Of a stretch of 44,087 nucleotides of DNA, positions 36,242 through 44,087 are shown one piece after another. Numbering within the stretch: position 1 is the first letter of the stretch; every line of letters begins with the position of its first letter. This DNA is from Candidatus Fusicatenibacter merdavium (GTDB taxonomy: Bacteria > Bacillota > Clostridia > Lachnospirales > Lachnospiraceae): assembly GCA_019115005.1 (NCBI GenBank), contig DXEK01000068.1, positions 1 through 44,087 of the forward strand. The letters are read 5' to 3'. The notes under the pieces are model-generated. The model did not search any database. It saw only the letters and a list, made by a program, of their open reading frames with translations, and was not told the DNA's origin. Made by a program: the position numbers and the translations under genes.

Positions 36242-38455
36242 TCAGTCCTCCACCGGTTCCGCCGGACGGAAGATTCTCGGATCGCTGTTCTCCAGAACCA
36301 CCTTGGCTTTCTCGGTGGCTTCCTTGCAGAAATACTCCTGCGCGTTCAGCAGTGTCTTTCCTCTCCGGTCAACCTTCTCATAAGTTCCGTCCGCCTGGAG
36401 AACGTGAGCTTTCATATTGTCCGCCATCTGGATCTCCAGAATATGCATGACTTCTTTCTTGATCTTCTCGTCCTCCACCGGGAAAACAATCTCGACACGT
36501 TTGTCCAGGTTTCTCGGCATCCAGTCGGCACTTCCCATGTATACCTCCTCGCTTCCATCGCTATAGAAGTAGAAGATCCGGGCATGCTCCAGGAAATTCC
36601 CGACAATGGAACGCACAGTGATATTTTCGCTGATTCCCGGAATGCCAACCTTCAGACAGCAGATCCCGCGGACAATCAGGTCAATCTTCACGCCTGCCGC
36701 AGACGCACGGTACAGTGCAGCGATAATATCCCGGTCGCACAGGGAATTCATCTTCGCGACAATATGCGCTTTCAATCCCTTCTTCGCGTTTTCCTCCTCC
36801 ATTGCGATCAGATGCAGGAAACGGTCCCTCATCCACAGCGGCGCCACCACCAGCTTATTCCACCGTTCCGGCTCAGAATATCCGGACAGCATGTTGAACA
36901 CTGCCGTGGCGTCCTCTCCGATCCGCGCATCGCAGGTCAGAAGACCGCAGTCTGTATACAGCTTCGCTGTAGAATCATTATAGTTTCCGGTTCCCAGATG
37001 AACATAACGCCGGATACCGGTCTCCTCCCGGCGCACTACCAGTGTGATCTTACTGTGCGTTTTCAATCCCAGTAGACCGTAGATGACATGACAGCCGGCT
37101 TTTTCCAGCATCTTCGCCCAGACGATGTTATTCTCCTCATCGAACCGCGCTTTCAATTCCACAAGAACGGAAACCTGCTTTCCGTTCTCTGCCGCCTGCG
37201 CCAGCGCCGCGATGATCGGGGAGTTTCCACTGACACGGTACAAGGTCTGTTTGATCGCCAGAACATCCGGATCCTTGGCCGCGCTCTTGACGAACTGAAC
37301 CACCGGATCAAAACTCTGGTACGGGTGGTGGAGAAGGATATCTCCCTTGCGGATATTTGTGAAAATATCGTCGTCATTCATCAGCTCCGGAACCGCTGCC
37401 GGCGTATATTTCGGGATCTTGTATTGTTCAAACCCGTCGAGACCATACAGTTTCATCAGGAACGTCAGGTCCAGCGGCCCGGGGATATAGAAAATGTCTT
37501 CCTCCCCGATATTGAACTCTGTCTTCAGGATTTTCAGTAGACGCTTGTCGACCTTGTCCTCCACCTCGAGACGGATGACTTCGCCCCACTGGCGTTTTTT
37601 CAGCTGTTTCTGAATCTCTTTCAGAAGATCCGCTGCATCCTCCTCGTCGATAGAGAGATCCGCATTTCTCATGACACGGTACGGATGCGCGCAAACCACA
37701 TCATAGCTGAGGAACAGCTTTCCGATGTTCCGCTCAATGACCTCCTCCAGCAGGATCACAGAGACTCCCGCGCCTTCCGCAGACGGGAGCGTTATGAAAC
37801 GCGGGAGCACTGACGGAACCTGTACGGTAGCAAACTCCAGCTCCGCCTTTTCCTTCTTCGAGTTTTTGCCCGTTCCTTCTTTGCCCTCTTTTTTCGCCAC
37901 GCGCTTTTCCGCTTTCGCACTGAGCCCCTCGCCTTTTTTCAGGATCAGTGCGCCGATGTTCAGTGTTTTATTCCGGATCAGCGGAAACGGACGGGAGGAA
38001 TCCATCGCCATCGGCGTCAGGACCGGATAAATATTTTCCTCGAAATAATCGTCCACATACTTCGCCTGCTCCGGAGTCAGATCTTCATGAGAGCTGATGA
38101 TCTTCAGGCCCACGCGCTCCAGCGCAGGGAGAAGCGAACGATTGTACGTATTGTACTGCACCTGCACCATCTCATGAGTTTTGACGCTGATCGCAGAAAG
38201 CTGCTCCTTCGGCGTCATGCCGGCGATGTCTGTCTTTGTATAGTCCGCATGTACCATATCCTTCAGGGACGCCACACGGATCATATGGAACTCGTCCAGA
38301 TTGGACGCCGTAAAATTCAGTGATTTCAGACGTTCAAAAAGCGGAAGACTTTTGTCTCTGGCCTCGCTGAGCACCCGTTCGTTGAACTGAAGCCAGCTCA
38401 GTTCACGGTTGACATAGTATTCCGGTTTCAAATACGGTGTATAGTCGTGATCCAT
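36242..38455 (-). CDS. ppk: Polyphosphate kinase 1
   Basis: This 737-residue enzyme reversibly makes polyphosphate from ATP. The phosphorylated His467 (GLKTHSKITLV) and second active-site His624 (NFLEHARIF) are in place, as are the N-terminal core (RELSWLQFNERVL, 17-29), the HHPYQSF motif (376-382) and HLGTGNYND. A Lys/Glu-rich insertion (about 173-206) is longer than in the enterobacterial enzyme. The start has AAGGAGGAAAAAATA before it. It is the last gene of the pheA-DUF815-ppx-ppk operon, 13 bp after ppx. Confidence 0.95.
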   Translation of the reverse strand: MDHDYTPYLKPEYYVNRELSWLQFNERVLSEARDKSLPLFERLKSLNFTASNLDEFHMIRVASLKDMVHADYTKTDIAGMTPKEQLSAISVKTHEMVQVQYNTYNRSLLPALERVGLKIISSHEDLTPEQAKYVDDYFEENIYPVLTPMAMDSSRPFPLIRNKTLNIGALILKKGEGLSAKAEKRVAKKEGKEGTGKNSKKEKAELEFATVQVPSVLPRFITLPSAEGAGVSVILLEEVIERNIGKLFLSYDVVCAHPYRVMRNADLSIDEEDAADLLKEIQKQLKKRQWGEVIRLEVEDKVDKRLLKILKTEFNIGEEDIFYIPGPLDLTFLMKLYGLDGFEQYKIPKYTPAAVPELMNDDDIFTNIRKGDILLHHPYQSFDPVVQFVKSAAKDPDVLAIKQTLYRVSGNSPIIAALAQAAENGKQVSVLVELKARFDEENNIVWAKMLEKAGCHVIYGLLGLKTHSKITLVVRREETGIRRYVHLGTGNYNDSTAKLYTDCGLLTCDARIGEDATAVFNMLSGYSEPERWNKLVVAPLWMRDRFLHLIAMEEENAKKGLKAHIVAKMNSLCDRDIIAALYRASAAGVKIDLIVRGICCLKVGIPGISENITVRSIVGNFLEHARIFYFYSDGSEEVYMGSADWMPRNLDKRVEIVFPVEDEKIKKEVMHILEIQMADNMKAHVLQADGTYEKVDRRGKTLLNAQEYFCKEATEKAKVVLENSDPRIFRPAEPVED

Positions 38456-38468
38456 TATTTTTTCCTCC

Positions 38469-40010
38469 TTACATTTGCCGTTTCACTTTGAGAATCGGAC
38501 GCACACTGAAGACTTCATAGAAGAAATCGATCTTTTCCTGGCACAGCCCCTGCTCCAGCGTGAAATCATTGTTCACATTCAGATGAATCAGAAGTTCACG
38601 CTCATGCAAAGCGGCGCGCACCTGTTGTACTTTCTGCTGATGGCTGCGGTCCAGCGTGTTCGCCAGACGGAGAATCGCCGTCAGTTCCGCGATCATCAGA
38701 TACTGTTTCTGACTGACAGGCGCAATCTGTGCAAACTGATCATACTGGGGCAGCGGCTCTGTATTATACCTTCCGATCAGAGCAATCATTTCCCGCTCCG
38801 CGTGGGAAAGGCCGATGATCTCGTTGGACATAATGATATGGTATGTACACTGTCCGGGATTGTTCAGGCTGATATATTTTCCCACATCGTGAAGCATCAC
38901 CGCGATCTTCAGCAAAAGTCTCTCCCTTGCACCCATTCCATGGATCTTTTTCATGGAATCGAAGATTTCCGTGGCGATCATATCAATATTCTGGATATGC
39001 GGCCGGTTCACTGCATACCGTTTTCCGATGTTTTTCGCCGCCATGAGAATATCGTTCTCAAAGCTGTGGCTCACCTTGATCAGTTTTTTGGCCTCCGCAT
39101 ACTCATAAGCGAGACCCCTTGCAAGATGCGTACCAGGAATCCAGATCTGCTGTGCATCCATCATGTCGATCAGACTGTTGCAGATCACCGCCGCCGGCCG
39201 GATCAGAGAGGCATTTTCCAGCGGAATCTCAAACTTGACCGCCAGCTCCATGGAAGAATGGCCGCTGATCTGCTGGAACCAGCTGCGGAAAGTTTTCCGG
39301 GAGATGATCCTGCTGTTTCTCTCCTCCTCGTTCTGGAAAATGGAATTGGTGAAGAAATCTCCCAGCAGCATAATGTTTTCGATCTTCCGGTCTTTCAAAT
39401 ACATTTTCTTGAAGCTGAGCAGTTCGTTCCAGATAAACTCCCCGACCAGCGTCTCATAGTGAGAAGTCTCGCTGACAATGCCGGACAGTCGCTCCCGGAT
39501 ACGGACGCTTCCCATACGGAGGTTCTGTGTCGTCACCAGCGCGTCCTTGTCAAACAGCGATACCTGCACACTGCCGCCGTCGAGATCGATGATCGCCGTT
39601 CCTTTTTCAATGATCTTATTGAAATCCGTCTCCATCGTCGCAAGCGCTTTATATCCGAGGAACCGCTGCTCGGAGTTACTCAGGATCGTAACCTCCAGTC
39701 CGGTCAGCTGCCGGATCTTTCCGAGAATGAACAGGCTGTTCTGAGCCTCCCGCAGTGAACTGGTAGCCACTGCCCGGTAAGCATCTACTTTATATCCGCT
39801 CATGATCCGGGCAAAATCCGCCAGAACCGTGCACAGCTCCTCCTCCACCTCCGGACTGATCTTCCCGTTGGTATACGTGTCCCTGCCCAGTTCGATCCTG
39901 TGCCGGATCTTGTCGATACTCTTGATTCTCTGCTTCCTGGAAATCTCAAAAATTTCCAGGAAAATGTCATAGGTGCCAATGTCAATGGCGGCAAATGTAG
40001 CGATCTGCAT
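38469..40010 (-). CDS. ppx: Exopolyphosphatase/guanosine pentaphosphatase with HD domain
   Basis: This 513-residue Ppx/GppA protein has the ASKHA N-terminal domain (FAAIDIGTYD, RAVATSSLREA, IDLDGGSVQVSLF) and a C-terminal HD domain (LHDVGK, then a second metal region HIIMSNEI). It removes phosphate from the end of polyphosphate or from pppGpp. Its place right before ppk favours polyphosphate turnover. The start follows AAAGGAGGAAAACT and the gene is 12 bp after the DUF815 gene. Confidence 0.92.
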   Translation of the reverse strand: MQIATFAAIDIGTYDIFLEIFEISRKQRIKSIDKIRHRIELGRDTYTNGKISPEVEEELCTVLADFARIMSGYKVDAYRAVATSSLREAQNSLFILGKIRQLTGLEVTILSNSEQRFLGYKALATMETDFNKIIEKGTAIIDLDGGSVQVSLFDKDALVTTQNLRMGSVRIRERLSGIVSETSHYETLVGEFIWNELLSFKKMYLKDRKIENIMLLGDFFTNSIFQNEEERNSRIISRKTFRSWFQQISGHSSMELAVKFEIPLENASLIRPAAVICNSLIDMMDAQQIWIPGTHLARGLAYEYAEAKKLIKVSHSFENDILMAAKNIGKRYAVNRPHIQNIDMIATEIFDSMKKIHGMGARERLLLKIAVMLHDVGKYISLNNPGQCTYHIIMSNEIIGLSHAEREMIALIGRYNTEPLPQYDQFAQIAPVSQKQYLMIAELTAILRLANTLDRSHQQKVQQVRAALHERELLIHLNVNNDFTLEQGLCQEKIDFFYEVFSVRPILKVKRQM

Positions 40011-40022
40011 AGTTTTCCTCCT

Positions 40023-41330
40023 TTATCCCTGCTCCGGTCTCCCCAGCAAATAGTCAATAAACTGCTGGGCCGTCCTTCCGGAAAGTCCGCCGTGGTTCAG
40101 TTCCCATTTGTTGGCCTCCAGCAGAAGTTCATCCTCCGGCATCCGTACACCATACCGATCCGCCAGCGTCGTGACGATCTTCTGGAACTGTTTTTTATCC
40201 GGCGCGCCGAAATAGATCGTGACGCCAAAGCGATATACCAGGGACAGCTTTTCCTGAACCGTATCCGAGGTGTGCATATCCTCCCGGATTCCCTCTTTGT
40301 CCCCGTAAGTCTCCTTGATCAGATGACGCCGGTTGGAGGTCGCGTAGATCAGGATATTGTCCGGCTTTTTCTCCAGCCCTCCCTCGATCACTGCCTTCAG
40401 ATATTTATATTCCGTCTCAAACTCCTCGAAGGAAAGGTCATCCATATAGATAATGAACTTGTAATTACGGTTTTTGATCTGAGCGATCAGTTCGTTGAGA
40501 TCCTGGAACTGATGTTTATATACTTCGATGATCCGCAGGCCCTGATCGTAGTACTCGTTCAAAATTCCTTTGATGCTGGAGGATTTTCCGGTTCCGGCGT
40601 CTCCATAGAGCAGACAGTTGTTGGCCTTTCTTCCCTGCACAAACGCCTCCGTATTGTCGATCAGCTTTTTCTTCGCGATCTCATAGCCGACCAGGTCCCC
40701 CAGATGGACATGCGCGATATTCGTGATCGGGACAATCTCCACTTTTCCGTTCACGCGGGCAATGCGAAACGCCTTGTGCAGTCCCAGCTTTCCTACTCCG
40801 AAATCTTTGTAAAAGCTGATCATGTCCTCCATAAATTCGTCCACCGATCCGACATTCTGCAGTTTTGCAGAAAGTTCTCCGATCCTGTCGCGGATCCGCT
40901 TGTTGAACAGCTTGTTGGAGCTGTCTGTATTCCGGTAATCGGTGATGATCGCACCGTCTCCAGAATCGAAAATCCTGTCAAACACGCGGATATCGAAATC
41001 AAACAGTTCTTTGAAACGGATAAAATCATGCTTTGCCATCTGATTGATGCTTCCTTCCACATGACCGACAATCTCGCAGGATGTGGAAAAAGCGTTTTCT
41101 TTGTTTACCAGCAGATAAGTCAGGTAATTGCACCAGAGATTTCCGGAAAAGCCATAGCGGTTCGCCATCTCCACAAGCCGGTTCAGTGCATCGTAGAACA
41201 TTCCCCGGTATGTCTCCCGGTCCCGTTCAATCGTTCCCTGCTGCAGTGCCTCAATCATCTCGGTAAAATCCCTCAGGACTGTATCCTCCTCAAAATCACG
41301 GTATAAGATACATTCTTCGATTCTTGTCAT
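40023..41330 (-). CDS. DUF815 family AAA-type ATPase
   Basis: This 435-residue protein has a helical N-terminal half (about 1-200) and an ATPase half with Walker A GDAGTGKS (243-250), Walker B FIIYMDDLSF (about 285-294) and a sensor-like ATSNRRHL. This matches the DUF815 family of ATPases, whose role is unknown. It lies between pheA and ppx-ppk in one operon with gaps of 12 and 24 bp, which ties it by context to polyphosphate metabolism. That link is inference. The start follows GAGGAAGAAAAAG. Confidence 0.88.
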   Translation of the reverse strand: MTRIEECILYRDFEEDTVLRDFTEMIEALQQGTIERDRETYRGMFYDALNRLVEMANRYGFSGNLWCNYLTYLLVNKENAFSTSCEIVGHVEGSINQMAKHDFIRFKELFDFDIRVFDRIFDSGDGAIITDYRNTDSSNKLFNKRIRDRIGELSAKLQNVGSVDEFMEDMISFYKDFGVGKLGLHKAFRIARVNGKVEIVPITNIAHVHLGDLVGYEIAKKKLIDNTEAFVQGRKANNCLLYGDAGTGKSSSIKGILNEYYDQGLRIIEVYKHQFQDLNELIAQIKNRNYKFIIYMDDLSFEEFETEYKYLKAVIEGGLEKKPDNILIYATSNRRHLIKETYGDKEGIREDMHTSDTVQEKLSLVYRFGVTIYFGAPDKKQFQKIVTTLADRYGVRMPEDELLLEANKWELNHGGLSGRTAQQFIDYLLGRPEQG

Positions 41331-41354
41331 CTTTTTCTTCCTCTTTTCTGTTTT

Positions 41355-42491
41355 TCAATAATTCCCGTACACTCTCAGCCGTTTCGCCTCCGAGGCAATC
41401 CCGAGAAGCGCATTTTTTACCGCAGCGTCGCTCAGATTTCCCTCAAAATCCACAAAGAAACGATACTCCCAGTTACGTTTCGGAATCGGGCGCGATTCTA
41501 TCTTCGTCATGTTCAGATCATTATACATGATATGGGACAGAATATTGTAAAGTGTTCCTGTCTCATGGGGCAATTCGATACAGACGCTGATCTTTCGGGC
41601 TTTTTTTTCAAAGTATGGTTTCCCTGAGATGATCACGAACCGTGTCTCATTGTTGCTGTTTACGAACTCCTGATCCAGGATCTGAAGTCCGAAATGCTCC
41701 GCCGCATACCGGCTGGCGATCGCCCCTTTCTTCGGATCTCCGCTCTCAGCCACCATCTGCGCCGCCACCGCCGTGTTCAGGACCGCCGTCTGTTTCCAGT
41801 CCGGATGTCTTTCCAGATACGCCTTTGACTGTGCCAATCCCTGTGGGTGCGAGTAGACCTCGTTCAGCTCTTCGATCCTAGCACCGGGGATTCCCATCAA
41901 CACATGCGCCACCGGAATGATCTGTTCCCCGACGATATAATGAGGATACTCCACCAGAAGATCGTAAATATCTAACACACTGCCCGCCGTAGAGTTCTCA
42001 ATCGGCAGCACCGCATAGTCCGCCTCTCCCCGGCGGATCGCCTCCATCGCGTCTTTCCATGTCTCCACATGAAAGCTCTTCACATCATCGCCGAAGAACG
42101 TCTTCATCGCGGCAAAACTGTACGCACCTTCCACTCCCTGGAACACCACCGTCGCATCCTCAAACGGAAGTTCGTCCACCTGTATATAGCCGGTCTCGGG
42201 CATTCCATCGGCTCTTCCGCTCTCTGCAAGCAGCTGATACTGCCGTTTTCTGCTGATGGACATAATCTGCTGAAAAAGCTCCTGGACCGCCTTTTTATTG
42301 AAACTGTCGGACGCCATCGCTCCCAGGGTTTCCAGTTTGGAGCGTTCCCGGTCCCCGTCAAAGACAGGCTTGCCGGCCCCTATCTTGTATTCCGCCACTT
42401 TTCCCGTCAGTTTCATTCTCTCTTCAAAAAGACGGACGATCTCCCGATCTGTTCCGTCGATCTCTTTCCGTATTTCATTTAAATCCAGCAT
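41355..42491 (-). CDS. pheA: Bifunctional chorismate mutase/prephenate dehydratase
   Basis: This 378-residue P-protein makes phenylpyruvate from chorismate for phenylalanine synthesis. Residues 1-90 are the AroQ-type chorismate mutase (IRKEIDGTDREIVRLFEERM). Residues about 113-285 are the prephenate dehydratase with the TRF motif (283-285). Residues about 300-378 are an ACT domain with ESRP (332-335), for feedback by phenylalanine. It is first in the operon with DUF815, ppx and ppk. The start is preceded by CAGAGAG; a SigmaA promoter is at 42528-42556. I see no T-box or attenuator in the short leader. Confidence 0.94.
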   Translation of the reverse strand: MLDLNEIRKEIDGTDREIVRLFEERMKLTGKVAEYKIGAGKPVFDGDRERSKLETLGAMASDSFNKKAVQELFQQIMSISRKRQYQLLAESGRADGMPETGYIQVDELPFEDATVVFQGVEGAYSFAAMKTFFGDDVKSFHVETWKDAMEAIRRGEADYAVLPIENSTAGSVLDIYDLLVEYPHYIVGEQIIPVAHVLMGIPGARIEELNEVYSHPQGLAQSKAYLERHPDWKQTAVLNTAVAAQMVAESGDPKKGAIASRYAAEHFGLQILDQEFVNSNNETRFVIISGKPYFEKKARKISVCIELPHETGTLYNILSHIMYNDLNMTKIESRPIPKRNWEYRFFVDFEGNLSDAAVKNALLGIASEAKRLRVYGNY

Positions 42492-42527
42492 CTCTCTGTA
42501 AACCTCACATAAAAATACTTTTCATTT

Positions 42528-42556
42528 ATTCTACTATACTTTCCCCTGTTTTACAA
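42528..42556 (-). promoter_or_regulatory. SigmaA promoter of pheA-DUF815-ppx-ppk
   Basis: The minus strand has TTGTAA (42551-42556), a 17-bp spacer and TAGAAT (42528-42533). The leader to pheA is only about 30 nt. Confidence 0.7.
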
Positions 42557-42610
42557 GAAAGGTTCTCATAATCTGCACGCAAAACAGAAAATTTTACACA
42601 ATTCTAACAT

Positions 42611-42668
42611 AAAACAGCGGAAAAGGATTTCTCTGCCCTTTCTCAGGCAATCCATTTTCCGCTGTTTT
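42611..42668 (-). terminator. Terminator of the wall-binding protein gene
   Basis: The arms AAAACAGCGGAAAA (42611-42624) and TTTTCCGCTGTTTT (42655-42668), extended by GGATT/AATCC with one bulge, form a long stem 70 bp after the stop codon. The T-rich arm end gives the U-tract. Confidence 0.8.
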
Positions 42669-42737
42669 CTTCCTATTATATATGAGACATGTGACAAAGC
42701 GTCATGAATTTCATGCCCGCACAAAAACTCAATTCCG

Positions 42738-44087
42738 TCAGACAAGTTCTCCTTTATAATTGAACGTATAAGAAACGCCGTCGATCGTCATCGTCAGGGA
42801 ATAGGCCATACCGCCCCAATCCCGATAGTAATAGGTCTTTCCGTTTTCTTCTCTCCAGCCGGTATACATAGTTCCGTCATCATTGAAGTAATAAGTGTCT
42901 CTGCCGTTTCTTGCCTGCTGATTCCGATAAGCTCTGCCATTTGCGTCAAACAGATACCAGGCGCCCGTTTCCGGATCCTGATACCATCCATTGTACATCC
43001 TGCCGCCCCAGCCGCGGAAATAATACAAGTTTCCGTCCAGCCAGCAGAGTTCCTCTCTCTTCATCGTGCAATCGCTGTTGAAATAATACCAGTCTCTGTC
43101 TATATAACTCCAGCCGGTATTCAGAGCGCCGCCCCAGTCACGGAAATAATACCAGTTTCCGTCCGCCGGGTTCTGGTACCAACCGTTATACAGCATCGCT
43201 CCCCAGCTGCGGAAATAGTAAAGATCATTTCCGATCTGACACAATTCGTCTTTTTTCATCGTGCAATCCGGGTCAAAGTAATACCAGTTGTCATCAATAT
43301 AACTCCAGCCGGCATTGAGAGCCGCTCCCCAGCCGCGGAGATAATACCAGTTTCCATCCGCCGGGTTCTGATACCAAGAATCGTAAAGCATTCCGCCCCA
43401 GTCGCGGAAATAATACAGGTTTCCGTCCAGAGAGCAAAGTTCATTGGACTTCATGGTGCCATTTTCATCGAAATAATACCAGTCGATCCCAACCTTCACC
43501 CAGCCGGTGGAAAGCTGCCCCTGGGAAATGTAACTCCATGTCCCGTTGTAGCGGATCCATGTGCTGCCGCTGACCTTTCCATCGCTGCCAAAGCTGACCG
43601 TGTATCCGTCCAGGTTCATCGTCAGATGATAGGCTCTTCCGCCCCAGCCCCGCAGCCAGTACATCGCTCCGCTGTCCGTGTCACGGATCCAGCAGTCACT
43701 CTGCATCACACCGGTATCCGGATCCATATAATACCAGTCGACGCCGACCTGCTGCCAGCCTTTCAGCATCCTGCCGTCCGTCCCGTCAAGCAGATACCAC
43801 TTGCCGCCGTCCTCTACCCAGCCGGTCTGCATCGCACCCGTATCCGGATCCATATAATACCGGTTTCCGGACACCTCCAGCCAGCCCTTTTTATACGTTC
43901 CATCGTCGCCGATATAGTATTTCTGTCCATTTTGGGTCACCCAGCCGCCGATCAGAGTCAGGTGCCCGTCTTTATCTGCATGATACGTAAGTCCCGTAGA
44001 CTCGTCGTAAATATCTTCATTGATTGCGAGAATACCATTGTCTTTTGCATAGTACCGGACGCCGTCCTGCTCAAACAGTCCTTCGCA
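42738..44087 (-). CDS. Cell-wall-binding repeat protein, 5' end outside the window
   Basis: The visible 449 residues are the C-terminal part; the frame runs off the window edge at 44087. They are nearly all tandem wall-binding modules of the choline-binding type (GWxxxxxxWYYxxxxGxM pattern). Within them is a 65-residue higher-order unit with ELC-x-L-YYF, YQNPADGNWYY and GWSYID landmarks, repeated a little more than twice. An unusual variant, R-D/G-WGG, replaces the normal turn in many modules. Such repeats hold secreted enzymes or adhesins on teichoic-acid-type polymers or bind glucan. The catalytic domain, if any, is outside the window. Confidence 0.85.
   Translation of the reverse strand, partial: CEGLFEQDGVRYYAKDNGILAINEDIYDESTGLTYHADKDGHLTLIGGWVTQNGQKYYIGDDGTYKKGWLEVSGNRYYMDPDTGAMQTGWVEDGGKWYLLDGTDGRMLKGWQQVGVDWYYMDPDTGVMQSDCWIRDTDSGAMYWLRGWGGRAYHLTMNLDGYTVSFGSDGKVSGSTWIRYNGTWSYISQGQLSTGWVKVGIDWYYFDENGTMKSNELCSLDGNLYYFRDWGGMLYDSWYQNPADGNWYYLRGWGAALNAGWSYIDDNWYYFDPDCTMKKDELCQIGNDLYYFRSWGAMLYNGWYQNPADGNWYYFRDWGGALNTGWSYIDRDWYYFNSDCTMKREELCWLDGNLYYFRGWGGRMYNGWYQDPETGAWYLFDANGRAYRNQQARNGRDTYYFNDDGTMYTGWREENGKTYYYRDWGGMAYSLTMTIDGVSYTFNYKGELV

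Noticed and set aside
38475-41306. Long plus-strand frames (427 and 468 codons) opposite ppx and the DUF815 gene
   Set aside because: They are shadows of well-supported minus-strand genes.
42492-42556. T-box or attenuator before pheA
   Set aside because: The promoter leaves only about 30 nt of leader, too short for either.

Overview
This 44-kb window looks like the chromosome of a spore-forming gut Clostridium of the family Lachnospiraceae (inference from gene content and style, not from a search). The pointers are purine-spaced AGGAGG ribosome-binding sites, TTGACA/TATAAT-type promoters, a Clostridia-type citrate synthase, a collagen-like spore-surface protein with a neighbouring glycosyltransferase, CsoR/CopZ/CopA copper genes and choline-binding-type wall repeats. 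Most genes are on the minus strand. I see no prophage, IS element, CRISPR array or rRNA; the window is ordinary chromosome with some less usual modules and a dispersed palindromic repeat.

Layout. 1-2250: an unrecognised two-helix membrane protein (+) facing a membrane-anchored propeller-like protein (-). 2381-4352: citrate synthase with its promoter and a 215-nt leader, then a run of hairpins and tRNA-Thr(CGT). 4353-6801: purC and an M24 peptidase (+), separated by two strong stem-loops. 6845-9646: copper ATPase CopA behind a CsoR-type operator. 9658-13930: a four-gene sugar module (two TIM-barrel isomerase-like proteins and two Gfo/Idh/MocA oxidoreductases). 14030-19186: HAD phosphatase, ParE and ParC behind one promoter. 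19216-19543: palindromes and tRNA-Glu(CTC). 19613-21567: csoR, copZ and pepT behind a second CsoR-type operator. 21542-28493: response regulator, histidine kinase, an 829-aa membrane protein, ABC ATPase, ABC permease and an arginase-like protein, probably one operon. 28642-30466: nucleotidyltransferase-domain protein and a TrmH-type RNA methyltransferase. 30477-34499: ABC-F protein, glycosyltransferase and BclA-like collagen protein. 34552-36172: YitT-family membrane protein divergent from a MerR regulator. 36242-42556: pheA, a DUF815 ATPase, ppx and ppk in one tight operon. 42611-44087: the C-terminal part of a wall-binding repeat protein, cut by the window edge.

Three regulatory connections can be read directly. 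(1) Two 17-bp ATACCC...GGGTAT operators, one before copA and one before csoR-copZ, tie two loci 12 kb apart into one copper regulon. (2) The glycosyltransferase and the collagen-like gene each carry an AC-N16/17-CATANNNTA sequence, the consensus of the late mother-cell sporulation factor SigmaK, which makes them a spore-surface glycoprotein module. (3) The yitT promoter has a 19-bp spacer with a 13-bp dyad inside it, the design used by MerR-family activators, and a MerR gene is divergent from it.

The least explained signal is a palindromic element with core TTCAGC-YR-GCYGAA. It occurs five times plus one degenerate copy (4033, 19216, 19332, 24193, 28545, 34533). The arms differ between copies but stay self-complementary, and three copies sit 25-33 bp upstream of the -35 box of a good promoter.
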